DNA of 39,658 nucleotides, taken from contig JAFEBB010000070.1 of NCBI GenBank assembly GCA_018266075.1, forward strand, positions 1 through 39,658, in the 5' to 3' direction. The stretch is from Deltaproteobacteria bacterium (GTDB lineage Bacteria; Myxococcota; Myxococcia; Myxococcales; SZAS-1). How positions within the stretch are numbered: position 1 is the first letter of the stretch; every line of letters begins with the position of its first letter. The notes beneath the pieces were generated by a model. It had not been told where the DNA came from, did no database searches, and saw only the letters and a list, made by a program, of their open reading frames with translations. The position numbers were made by a program, and so were the translations under genes. Positions 23,136 to 31,231 of the stretch are shown here, piece after piece.

Positions 23136-23530
23136 CCACGCCCCCCGGGAAAGGTAGGGAGCGCCGCGCGCGCGGGACAGCCCGGCTGCCGATCGCAAGG
23201 CCCGGTGCGGGGCAGCGCGACTCGTGCACAGAGCGCGCGTCCACAGGGCGAACATCGGGCTGCGCGGTGTTCACTGCTGCGAGCCCGGTTGGGGAAGCGC
23301 GTGCCGACGCGAGCGCGCATTGGGTACAACGTCACCGCCGCGCGCGGTCCCTGGTCATCCCAAGCGGGGGGGACCGGGGAAGAAACCGCCGCGGCAACCC
23401 CAGACCGAGGAGGTCTGCAGAAACGGCGAGCGTCGGAGCGTTGGAGCCGTGGAGCGTTGGAGACTGAGCTCCACCGTTGGCTGTTTGTACGAAACCGCCG
23501 AGGCGCTGCTCGCCGTTCGCGTCGGCCTTC
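23136..23530. other. Intergenic region between the PAS kinase and the DUF3108 gene
   Basis: About 395 bp without a supported gene. Besides the palindrome at 23223 it holds a perfect inverted repeat, CAGACC-GAGGA-GGTCTG (23401-23417), and a direct repeat GGAGCGTTGGAG at 23435 and 23451 (period 16). No promoter for a rightward gene is evident. Confidence 0.6.
23223..23237. promoter_or_regulatory. Palindromic site upstream of the PAS kinase
   Basis: CGTGCACAGAGCGCG matches CGTGCA-N3-TGCACG at 10 of 12 positions and lies ~88 bp before the proposed GTG start. No clear sigma-54 element lies between, so this is the weakest intergenic member of the family. Confidence 0.4.
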
Positions 23531-24415
23531 TCAGGGCGTGGCCGACTTGGCTTCTGGTGCCGTTGCCGTGGCCGCTGCCGGCGCCGCAGCCGTTGGACAC
23601 GCGTGCTTGATCGGCGTGCCCCGCTGGTGGCTCACCAGGATGGCGCTCACCGACCCGAGCAAGAAGTCCGCGTCGGCGCGCACGGGCAGGTGCTGCGCGT
23701 CGTTGGTGTAGAGCACGTTCATCGCCTTCTTGATCTCGAGCTTGCCCGAGAACTGCGTCTCCAGGGCCATGGGCACCACGGTGCGCTTGCCGTTGTCGTC
23801 GCCGTCGAAGTCGGTGGGCTCGCCCATCGTCGCCCGGACCATGAAGCCGCGCGTGTCGGTCGTCACCGGCATCGACACCACGCTCCCCGGCGCGAGGTCG
23901 TGCGCGCGCAGGGAGAAGAAGAGCCCGCTCACGTCCACCGCGCCCGGCGTGAGCGCCATCGACAGGTCCTCGGGGCCCTTGGCCTCGCCGTCGCGGTGGA
24001 TGAGCAGCTTGCCCGCGTCGTGGTCCATCTTCATGCGCTGGCGCCAGCTGCGCGTGCCCTCTGCGCCATCGAGGACGTCCTCCAGGGTGCGAAGCTCGTC
24101 CAGGTCGAGGTAGCTCACGAACTTGTCGTGCACCGGGAAGAGCGCGAACGCCGAGCGCGTCTCCGCGGTGGCCACGATGGGCACCACCTTGTGGCCCGCG
24201 CGGTCCGCGACGCGGCCGAGGGTGATCTCGATGTCGCCGGCGGTGATGCCCAGGTACTCGATGCGGTAGCTGAAGTGCTCGCCGGGCCCGAAGGGGTACT
24301 CGCAGGTGGGCGCGTCGGCGCGTGCGGCGAGCGGCAAAGCCATGAGGCTCAAGGCCGCGAAGAGGGTCGTGCGAGCGCGCATCGGCCGCATCCTACACGC
24401 GGCACTGCGGATCAT
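23531..24415 (-). CDS. Exported DUF3108-family protein
   Basis: The ATG at 24415 overlaps the stop of the MMPL gene as ATGA, indicating coupled translation; in-frame ATGs at 24391 and 24382 are alternatives. The 294-residue protein has a signal peptide (TTLFAALSLMALPLAARA, then DAPTCEY). The mature part has DUF3108 features: PFGPGEHFSYRIEYLGITAG, ITLGRVADRAGHKVVPI, SYLDLDELRTL and a C-terminal HLPVRADADFLLGSVSAIL strand pair. DUF3108 proteins are periplasmic or outer-membrane-associated with unknown function. The end is Ala/Pro-rich. As last gene of the inositol/exporter operon it may receive or tether the exported product; this is inference. Confidence 0.82.
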   Translation of the reverse strand: MIRSAACRMRPMRARTTLFAALSLMALPLAARADAPTCEYPFGPGEHFSYRIEYLGITAGDIEITLGRVADRAGHKVVPIVATAETRSAFALFPVHDKFVSYLDLDELRTLEDVLDGAEGTRSWRQRMKMDHDAGKLLIHRDGEAKGPEDLSMALTPGAVDVSGLFFSLRAHDLAPGSVVSMPVTTDTRGFMVRATMGEPTDFDGDDNGKRTVVPMALETQFSGKLEIKKAMNVLYTNDAQHLPVRADADFLLGSVSAILVSHQRGTPIKHACPTAAAPAAATATAPEAKSATP

Positions 24416-26916
24416 GTCGACTCCGGCTCACCTGCCGGTCCACCGGGCTCCGGCCGCTCGGCCCACCGCGGACCAAGCAGGGTGGGCAGCACCAGGAGCA
24501 CCATCAAGATCGCCATCGCCTCGCCGAGCACGGCCGCCCAGCCGAAGCTCCGCAGCGCGCCCGACTGCGCCAGCACCAGCGAGAGGTAGCCAATCACCGT
24601 GGTCAGCGAGCAGAGCAGGATGGCGCCGCCCATCTTGGCGCAGGCCGCGCGGGCGTCGGCGCGGAGCGAGGTCATGGCGCCGAAGAGGTTGACCACGTAG
24701 TCGGCGCCCACGCCGATGGTGATCGGCAGCGCGGCGAAGTTGAGCAGGTTCACCTTGGTGCCCAGGGCGATCATGATCGCCTGCGAGCAGAACGCGGCGG
24801 TCACCATGGTCACCAGGCTCACCACCGCGCGCGCGGGCTTGCGGATGAAGATGGCGAGCAGGAGCACGCTCACCAGCGCAGTCACCACCAGCACCACGTT
24901 CAGCGCCTGGTCGTGCACCAACCGGAGGATCTCGGCCATGAACAGGAAGCCGCCGCCCATGTACGCCGAGGGCGGGAGCTGCGCGCTCTGCACCACGTCG
25001 GCGAAGCGCTGCAGGTTGTGGCCGTCGTTGTAGTTCACCTTGATCGACGGGTAGACGAGCACCACGCGGTCCGTCCGGCCCGAGAGCTCGCGGAACGCGA
25101 AGATGAGCGGCTCGGGCACCTCGCGCTCGGTGATGGGCTGGAGCGCGTCGGGCGCGAACCACGCGTCGACGTACGGCTGCAGCTTCGGCGGCAGCTCGCC
25201 CTTGGGCAGCCGGTGCACCATGCTCGAGAGCCGCTTCAGCTGCTGCAGGCGCGAGGTCTGCTCGGGGAGCGGCGGCACGAACTTCTCGATCGTCTCGACC
25301 GACTGGATCCCGCCGGGATCCTTCTCGGCGAACACGCGGCGCAGCTCGGTGGCGGCGGGCTCACGTTCCGCAGGATCCTTCGCGAGCGCGACCACGGGAT
25401 TGAGCCACACGCCGAAGAGCTCGTTCATCTTCGCGTCCCACGAGGCGCTGCCGTGCGCGAGCGAGTCGCGGTTGCGCAGCACCTGGAGGTCCATCTCGTA
25501 GACGCCGGTGTGCATGGCCGCGACGATGCCCAGCCCGCTCGCGCCAAACGCCACGACCACGAAGAGCCCCGCGGCCGCGGCCGAGAGCGGGCCCTTGGAG
25601 AAGAACGCGTGCAAGAGCTCCTGCACCAGCGTGGTGCGCGTGATGCGCCGGGGCGGGTTGATGATCGCCACGAGGATCGGCGTCGACAGGTAGGTGAAGA
25701 TCCACACCAGCACCATGCCCGAGCCGCCCAGCCAGCCGAACTGCGAGAAGCCGCGGAAGTCGGAGACCGCGAGGCCGCCGTAGGCCGCCGAGGCCGTGAG
25801 CGCGGCGCCGAGCGTGCCCGGCAGCGCCTGGCGCGCCGCCGACGCGAGGGCACCGGACGTGGTCAAGCTCGACTGCTGCGCGCGGTAGTACGCGAGGAAG
25901 AGCAGCGGGTAGTTGATGCCGTTGCCCGCGATGATGGTGCCCAGGAACGCGGTGTTCGAGTTCAGGCCGCCCACCGTGAGTCGGCCGAGCGCGAAGGTGA
26001 AGAGCAAGCCCGGCGCGAGCGCGAGCACCACCGTGGCCACCGCGCGCACCGAGCGGAAGTAGATGGCGATGCACGCACCCACCAGCGCCATCACGAAGAT
26101 GGTCGAGAGCGAGAGGTCCGCGAGGATGGCCGCGTGCTCCTCGACCATGTTCGGCACCTCGCCGTTGTAGGCCACCTGCACGTTCGGGAAGCTCGCGTGC
26201 AGCTTGGCCACTTCGGCTTCGGTGTCGGCGAGCAGCTTCGCGCTCGGCTCGAGGTCGACCTCGCTGCCCTCGAGCCAAATCAACGCCACGACGGTCTGGC
26301 CGTCGGGCGTCGCGAGATAGCCCGAGGGGAAGCGGTCCTGCTTGCCGACGGCGGCGTCGAGCTCGTCTTCAATCGGCTTCCAGTCGAACGGCGGCGGCTT
26401 CGCTTCTTCCTCGCCGAGGTCGAGCTTGAGCGGGTTGTTGCGCTCCTTCTCTTCCTTGGCGGCCGCGTCGAAGCGCGAGATGAGCTTATCGAAGTCGGCG
26501 CGCGGCATGAGCAGCGGCCCGCGCTTCATCAGCCAGCTGCGCTCCTGCTTCACGTCGCCCTGGATGCTTCGGATCTCCGGCGCGTGCAGGGCAGCGAGGT
26601 TCTTGGTGAGCGCGTCGATGAAGGCTTCGTTCGCCGCGCGATCCGGCGAGCGCGCGATGACCGTGAGGTGCGCCTTGCCGCCCACGAGCGCGTGCAGCTC
26701 CTTGAGCGCGCGCACGCTCGGCGCCGAGGGTGGCAGCAGCTCTTGCAAGCTCGCGTCGATGTGCCCGAAGAACGCAATGCTCAGCGCGAGCGCGGGCAGG
26801 CACGCGAGGAAGAGCAGCAGCCCAGCTCGCTTGGGCCGCGCGCACACCGCGGTCAGGTAGCGGTCGTGGACGTCGCCGAAAGCGTGGAGCGGATGTCGCT
26901 TCGCGTCGGGCGCCAT
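24412..26916 (-). CDS. MMPL/RND-family lipid exporter (HpnN-like)
   Basis: The 834-residue protein has the RND layout: TM1 near 33-52 (LLLFLACLPALALSIAFFG), a large periplasmic loop, a TM2-6 block (STIFVMALVGACIAIYF..., GTIIAGNGINYPLLFLAYYR), a second large loop, and a second TM block (VVLVVTALVSVLLLAIFIRK, AALPITIGVGADYVVNLFGA). The GNGINYPL and GVGADYVVN segments occupy the same place in the two halves, as in MMPL proteins that move hydrophobic lipids (HpnN exports hopanoids). It starts 3 bp after the IMPase stop and overlaps the DUF3108 start. In this operon it probably exports the lipid product; the substrate is unknown. Confidence 0.88.
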   Translation of the reverse strand: MAPDAKRHPLHAFGDVHDRYLTAVCARPKRAGLLLFLACLPALALSIAFFGHIDASLQELLPPSAPSVRALKELHALVGGKAHLTVIARSPDRAANEAFIDALTKNLAALHAPEIRSIQGDVKQERSWLMKRGPLLMPRADFDKLISRFDAAAKEEKERNNPLKLDLGEEEAKPPPFDWKPIEDELDAAVGKQDRFPSGYLATPDGQTVVALIWLEGSEVDLEPSAKLLADTEAEVAKLHASFPNVQVAYNGEVPNMVEEHAAILADLSLSTIFVMALVGACIAIYFRSVRAVATVVLALAPGLLFTFALGRLTVGGLNSNTAFLGTIIAGNGINYPLLFLAYYRAQQSSLTTSGALASAARQALPGTLGAALTASAAYGGLAVSDFRGFSQFGWLGGSGMVLVWIFTYLSTPILVAIINPPRRITRTTLVQELLHAFFSKGPLSAAAAGLFVVVAFGASGLGIVAAMHTGVYEMDLQVLRNRDSLAHGSASWDAKMNELFGVWLNPVVALAKDPAEREPAATELRRVFAEKDPGGIQSVETIEKFVPPLPEQTSRLQQLKRLSSMVHRLPKGELPPKLQPYVDAWFAPDALQPITEREVPEPLIFAFRELSGRTDRVVLVYPSIKVNYNDGHNLQRFADVVQSAQLPPSAYMGGGFLFMAEILRLVHDQALNVVLVVTALVSVLLLAIFIRKPARAVVSLVTMVTAAFCSQAIMIALGTKVNLLNFAALPITIGVGADYVVNLFGAMTSLRADARAACAKMGGAILLCSLTTVIGYLSLVLAQSGALRSFGWAAVLGEAMAILMVLLVLPTLLGPRWAERPEPGGPAGEPEST

Positions 26917-26919
26917 GGT

Positions 26920-27696
26920 TCACCCGCCCACGAGCGGCAAGAGCGCCGCGTGGATGCGGCCGTTGGTGGCCACGGTGTCGAAGCCGTAGATGTCGTGCGG
27001 CGCGCCGCTACTCGCGCTCACCTTGCCGCCGGCTTCCTCGACGATGAGCGCGCCCGCTGCGGTGTCCCACGCGTGCAGGCCGCGCTCGAAGTAGGCCTCG
27101 AAGCGCCCACAGGCGACGTCGCAGAGATCCAGCGCCGCGCAGCCGTCCGAGCGCACCGCCTCGACGACGCCGAGCACATTCGCGAGCCGCTGCAGCTGCG
27201 CGGAGTCTGCCTTGCGACCGGAGTAGGTGAGTGCGCTCGCGACCATCGCGCGATCGAGTGTCTCGATGTTGGACACGTGGATCGCCGCGCCGTTCAAGGT
27301 CGCGCCGTGTCCCTTCTCGGCCACGAAGAGCTCGTCGGCGCGCGCGTTGTACACCGCGCCGAGCACGACCTTGCCGTCGACGGCGAGCGCGAGCGACACG
27401 CACGAGCGCCCGTAGCCGTGCGCGTAGTTCTTGGTGCCATCGAGCGGATCCACGGTCCACAGATGCTTCGCGTTGCGGTCGCCGTCGGTGCCTTCTTCGC
27501 CCAGAATCTCGTGACCGGGGTGGCGCGCGCGGATGAGCTCAACCACGAGCGCCTCGCAGGCGCGATCGACGTCGGTGGTGATGTCCGCGGCGCCCTTGCG
27601 GTCCACGGTCGCGGTGCCTACGCGCTCGCGCTGGATCTTGCCCGCGCCGCGCACGGCCTGGAGCAACGTCTCGCGAAATGCGTCGAGCTGGCTCAC
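26920..27696 (-). CDS. Inositol-1-monophosphatase family protein
   Basis: The start is a GTG whose last bases overlap the stop of the flippase-like gene (GTGA), giving 258 residues; longer frames upstream are out of register with homology. Metal and catalytic motifs of the IMPase superfamily are present: LGEEGTD, WTVDPLDGTKNYAHG and the C-terminal AWDTAAGALIVEEAGG. It hydrolyses inositol phosphate, or a related sugar phosphate, with Mg2+. The co-transcribed inositol-3-phosphate synthase makes myo-inositol the natural product, though CysQ- or FBPase-like activity cannot be excluded. Confidence 0.9.
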   Translation of the reverse strand: MSQLDAFRETLLQAVRGAGKIQRERVGTATVDRKGAADITTDVDRACEALVVELIRARHPGHEILGEEGTDGDRNAKHLWTVDPLDGTKNYAHGYGRSCVSLALAVDGKVVLGAVYNARADELFVAEKGHGATLNGAAIHVSNIETLDRAMVASALTYSGRKADSAQLQRLANVLGVVEAVRSDGCAALDLCDVACGRFEAYFERGLHAWDTAAGALIVEEAGGKVSASSGAPHDIYGFDTVATNGRIHAALLPLVGG

Positions 27697-28658
27697 GACT
27701 CGACCTCCACCGTCTGCGCCATCTGTGCACCGCCGGGAATGGTCATCGCACCGGCGCCGCAGATCGCCGCCAGCGCGAGCTGCGCGGCGTGAATCAAGAG
27801 CGCGAGCGTCGCAGCCATCGTCGAGGTCAGCATCAGCGACGAGGCGCTCATCACCAGCGTGGCCTCGGTGGCGCCGAGCTGCGCGGGGATGGCGTCGCCG
27901 AGTGTGGAGCCCACCAGCTGCGTGCCTTGCACGGCGAGCGTGACGCCCGGCGAGAACGCGCGGCCCACCGCGAGCAGGGCCACGCCACACTGCGCGAAGT
28001 GCAGCACGCGCGCGCCCATCTCCCACGCCAACGACGCGAAGACCTCGGGGCTCGTGGCGCCCGGCGTGGCATCGAACTCCGCGCCGAAGTTGCCGAGCAG
28101 CCGCCCCGGGCGGCCGCGCTTGCGCACCACGAGGATGCTCATACCCAGCACCAGGGCGAGCGCCGCATTTGCGGCCACGAAGATGCTCGCGCGGTTCATG
28201 CCCAGCGCCTTCACGCTGGCCACGAAGGCGATCGCCGAGGCGAAGAAGTTCGCGAGGAGCACCACGCCCTGCATCTGCACCGCGGCCACGGCGGCGCGCG
28301 GTCCACCCACGCCGCGCTTGAGGAGCAGCGCGCGCGAGGCTTCGGCAGCGGCGCGACCGAGCGGCGCCACCACGCCGACGGTGTAGCCGAGCATGGCCGC
28401 GCGCAGCCAGCCGCGGGTGTTGGTGCGATCGACGAGCGGGCCGTAGAGCGCGCGCAGGGCGAAGGTGTTGCACACCAGCATTCCCGCTTCGAGCGCGAGC
28501 ACCCAGGGCAGCATGGGCGCGCTCTTTCCAAGCCCGCGCCACACCTCGCCGGCACCTGCGTACGCGATCGCCGCGGCCAGGACTCCAATCCCGATGAGCC
28601 CCACCGCCACCCGCACCGGCGTCCGGTGGAGCAGCTCTCGCGGCGACGGCAGCTTCAA
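27693..28658 (-). CDS. Flippase-like membrane protein (LPG synthase TM/UPF0104 family)
   Basis: A TTG start at 28658 overlaps the stop of the aminotransferase gene as TTGA and gives 321 residues; no ATG or GTG nearby fits. The protein has ~7-8 TM helices with family motifs GEVWRGLGKSAPMLPWVLAL, TRGWLRAAMLGYTVGVVAPLGRAAAEASRALLLKR and GVTLAVQGTQLVGSTLGDAIP. Relatives include the membrane domain of lysyl-PG synthase (MprF), which flips lipids, and AglD/YbhN-like proteins. It lacks the soluble aminoacyl-transferase domain, so it is more likely a lipid flippase or polyprenyl-linked transfer component. Its stop overlaps the IMPase start. Confidence 0.78.
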   Translation of the reverse strand: MKLPSPRELLHRTPVRVAVGLIGIGVLAAAIAYAGAGEVWRGLGKSAPMLPWVLALEAGMLVCNTFALRALYGPLVDRTNTRGWLRAAMLGYTVGVVAPLGRAAAEASRALLLKRGVGGPRAAVAAVQMQGVVLLANFFASAIAFVASVKALGMNRASIFVAANAALALVLGMSILVVRKRGRPGRLLGNFGAEFDATPGATSPEVFASLAWEMGARVLHFAQCGVALLAVGRAFSPGVTLAVQGTQLVGSTLGDAIPAQLGATEATLVMSASSLMLTSTMAATLALLIHAAQLALAAICGAGAMTIPGGAQMAQTVEVES

Positions 28659-29992
28659 GCCGCGGACCTCGCGCGGGCCATCACCTCGGGCAGGTTCTGC
28701 CAGATCTTCGCGAAGGCGTCGGCGTAGGCCTCCACGAGCGCCTTGGGCTGCGGCGCGATGGGACACGTCTGCGAGAAGAGGCAGAGCGAGCGCGCGAGGA
28801 TCTTGGTCGTCTCCGGATACTGCGCGAGGTCGTAGCTCACCGGGCGGCCGTGATCCCACGGGCAGCCCTTCTCGCCGCCGCGGCGGCCGAAGCCAATCTG
28901 CTGCTGGAAGAGCGTCTGCGCCGGCACGGGCTTCGACTGCCAGAGCACCGCCTCGCAGCCCTCGGCCTTCAGCGCCTTGAGCACCGCATCGCGAACCTGG
29001 ATCGGCGGCGCGTCGACGCCGACCTTCGTGGCGTCGAGCTGCACGCGGTACTTGTGGAACGCGGGCACGCGATCGCTCGGAATTTCCGGCGGCGTGACAC
29101 CGGGCAGCTCGCGCAGGCGGCGCGAGAGCAGCTCGGCGTTGGCGCGCGCGGCGTCGTTGAATGCGGGCAGCCGCTTGAGCTGGCTCCGGGCCAGCGCCGC
29201 CGACATCTCGTTGGTGCGGTACATCCAGCCCATGGTCTGCGAGTCGTAGGCCCGGTTGCCATCGAGCGCGCGCGAAATGTCGTATTGCGACTCGTCCTCC
29301 GGGCGCATGTCCTCGCCAAACATGCGCACGCCGAGCGCAAGCCGGTACAGCTCGGCGTCGTCGGTGACCAACAATCCACCTTCGCCGCAGGCCAGGCTCT
29401 TCGACGACTGCAGGCTGAAGCAGCCCGCCTTGCCAAACGTGCCCACCGACTTGCCCTGGTACTGCGCGCCGTGGGCCTGGGCCGCGTCTTCGATGAGCAA
29501 GAGGCCGCGCCGCTCGCAGATCTCGATGATCGGCCCGAGCTCGCAGGGCACGCCGTGCAGGTGCACGGGCATGATGGCCTTCGTCCGCTCGGTGATGGCC
29601 GCTTCCACCTTGGTGGGATCCATCCCCAGCGTGCGCGGCTCGACATCGACAAACACCGGAATCGCGTTGTGGTGCAGCACCCCGAGCGCGGTGGCCACGA
29701 ACGTGAACGCGGGGACGATCACCTCGTCGCCGGGTCCAATGCCCGCCGCCGCCAGCGCCACGTGAATGGCCGCCGTGCCGCTGTTGGTCGCGACGCAGTA
29801 CTTCGAGCCCACGAACTGGGCGAACTCGCGCTCCAGCCCGCGCACCTCGGGCGCGAACTGGCCCGAGAGCACGCCGCGCTCGAGCACGCCCATCACCGCT
29901 TGCTTGTCTTCGGGGGTGATGACGGGCCAGCGCACGTGATCGCGCGCCGGCACCGTCGGTTTGCCGCCCAGCAGGGCCAGGGTGGAAGTCAT
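28655..29992 (-). CDS. DegT/DnrJ/EryC1/StrS-family PLP aminotransferase
   Basis: The 445-residue enzyme has the family order: GGKPTVPAR start, SGQFAPEVRGLEREFAQFVG, TNSGTAAIHVALAAAGIGPG, DEVIVPAFTFVATA, LLIEDAAQAHGAQY (PLP-ring Asp) and the Schiff-base Lys in SLQSSKSLACGEGG. ATG at 29992 follows GGAGAG. Family members transaminate keto-sugars, or keto-inositols (scyllo-inosose aminotransferase), or make AHBA-type precursors. Sitting between inositol-3-phosphate synthase and IMPase genes, an amino-inositol or amino-sugar product is attractive. However, no inositol dehydrogenase is encoded nearby to make the keto substrate. Confidence 0.88.
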   Translation of the reverse strand: MTSTLALLGGKPTVPARDHVRWPVITPEDKQAVMGVLERGVLSGQFAPEVRGLEREFAQFVGSKYCVATNSGTAAIHVALAAAGIGPGDEVIVPAFTFVATALGVLHHNAIPVFVDVEPRTLGMDPTKVEAAITERTKAIMPVHLHGVPCELGPIIEICERRGLLLIEDAAQAHGAQYQGKSVGTFGKAGCFSLQSSKSLACGEGGLLVTDDAELYRLALGVRMFGEDMRPEDESQYDISRALDGNRAYDSQTMGWMYRTNEMSAALARSQLKRLPAFNDAARANAELLSRRLRELPGVTPPEIPSDRVPAFHKYRVQLDATKVGVDAPPIQVRDAVLKALKAEGCEAVLWQSKPVPAQTLFQQQIGFGRRGGEKGCPWDHGRPVSYDLAQYPETTKILARSLCLFSQTCPIAPQPKALVEAYADAFAKIWQNLPEVMARARSAA

Positions 29993-30031
29993 GAACTCTC
30001 TCCGAGCCCCGCGGGTGCTGGTGTGATTCGC

Positions 30032-31231
30032 TTAGCTGGCCGCGCGGATCTTCCGCGAGACGTTCTCCACCCAGTCCTGCAGGAGTTGGTTCTGCTTGAA
30101 CAGGTCGTTCACGGCCATCTCGCCCTCGGTGTGGTACGGGGCCTTGAAGAAGAGCGAGAGCTGGCGCTGGATGCCGCGCTCGCCGGCGCGGTGGGCCGAG
30201 TCCACCAGGCGGGCCAGGTCGAGCACCAGCGGCGCCGCGAGGATCGAGTCCTTGCAGAGGAAGTTGATCTTCAGCTGCATCTTCTCGCCGAGGAAGCCGA
30301 TGAGATCGATGTTGTCCCAGGCCTCCTTCTCGTCGCCGCGCGGACGGTAGTAGTCGATGTGCACCTGGTGGTCGGGCACCGGGTAGCCGAGGATCTCGTC
30401 GAGCACGGACAGCTTGCTCGCGACCTTGGTCTTGTTGCTCTCCGGGTCGTCGAGCACCTTGCCGTCGTTGTTGCCCAGGATGTTGGCCGAGAACCAGCCG
30501 TCCACCTGGAGCTGGCGCACGCGAAAGGCCGGCGCGAGCGCGGTCTTCAAGTACGTCTGGCCCGTCTTGCCGTCCTCGCCGGCGATGGGCACGCCCGCGC
30601 TCATGGAGAGCTCCTCGAGCGCCGGGATCTTGCTCAGGCTGGGCGTGAAGTTCACGTGCGGGCAGCCGAGCTTGATGGCCATGTAGAGGAACTTCATGGC
30701 CGGGCTGATGCGCTCGTCGCTCTTGTCGAGGCCGGCCTCGAAGGCCGCCAGCGAGCGGTGCACGTCGGACACCTCGCAGTACTTCTCGGTCGACGTGAGG
30801 TTCACGATCACCACGCGCTCGACCTTGTTCTTGGCCTTGAACTCCTTCACGTCCTTGGAGAGGAGCTCAATCTCCTCGCGGAAGCTGCGCGCGGCCACCA
30901 CGTGCTTGCCGGTGATGGACTTGAGGAACTTGGGCGAGACCACGCCAGGGTAGGGCTTGATCTCCTTGAGCTCGGCCTCGACCTCCTTGAGGAGGTGGCG
31001 GGGCACGATCTTCTCGCGGACGGCGGCGGTGTAGAGGTCGTCGGCGCGCAGGTCCCAGCCGCCGAACACCATGCCGTCGAGCGGAGCCACGCCGAGTCGA
31101 GCTCCCAGCTCGGTCTCGGTGACCATGCCCACCTTGGGCGCCAGCCCGCGCTTCATCAGCGCGACGCCCGCAATCACCGTGCTTGCCACGGCTCCACCAG
31201 CACCGACGATCATCACGCCCAAGCGGTTCAT
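30032..31231 (-). CDS. ino1: Myo-inositol-1(3)-phosphate synthase
   Basis: The 399-residue protein has a Rossmann start (VMIVGAGGAVASTVIAGV) and INO1 hallmarks: VNLTSTEKYC, VNFTPSLSKIPALEEL, the nucleotide/substrate motif GEDGKTGQTYLKT, DGWFSANILGNNDGKVLDDP and the catalytic Lys-rich region MQLKINFLCKDSILAAPLVL. It converts glucose-6-phosphate to inositol-3-phosphate with NAD+. The gene abuts the GH3 gene (stop at 31232) and is followed by the aminotransferase after 39 bp. The length is close to that of bacterial and archaeal forms and shorter than the eukaryotic enzyme. Confidence 0.93.
   Translation of the reverse strand: MNRLGVMIVGAGGAVASTVIAGVALMKRGLAPKVGMVTETELGARLGVAPLDGMVFGGWDLRADDLYTAAVREKIVPRHLLKEVEAELKEIKPYPGVVSPKFLKSITGKHVVAARSFREEIELLSKDVKEFKAKNKVERVVIVNLTSTEKYCEVSDVHRSLAAFEAGLDKSDERISPAMKFLYMAIKLGCPHVNFTPSLSKIPALEELSMSAGVPIAGEDGKTGQTYLKTALAPAFRVRQLQVDGWFSANILGNNDGKVLDDPESNKTKVASKLSVLDEILGYPVPDHQVHIDYYRPRGDEKEAWDNIDLIGFLGEKMQLKINFLCKDSILAAPLVLDLARLVDSAHRAGERGIQRQLSLFFKAPYHTEGEMAVNDLFKQNQLLQDWVENVSRKIRAAS

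Noticed and set aside
23401-23417. CAGACC-GAGGA-GGTCTG inverted repeat as terminator of the inositol operon
   Set aside because: Short stem, ~115 bp past the stop and no U-tract; noted only as part of the intergenic region.
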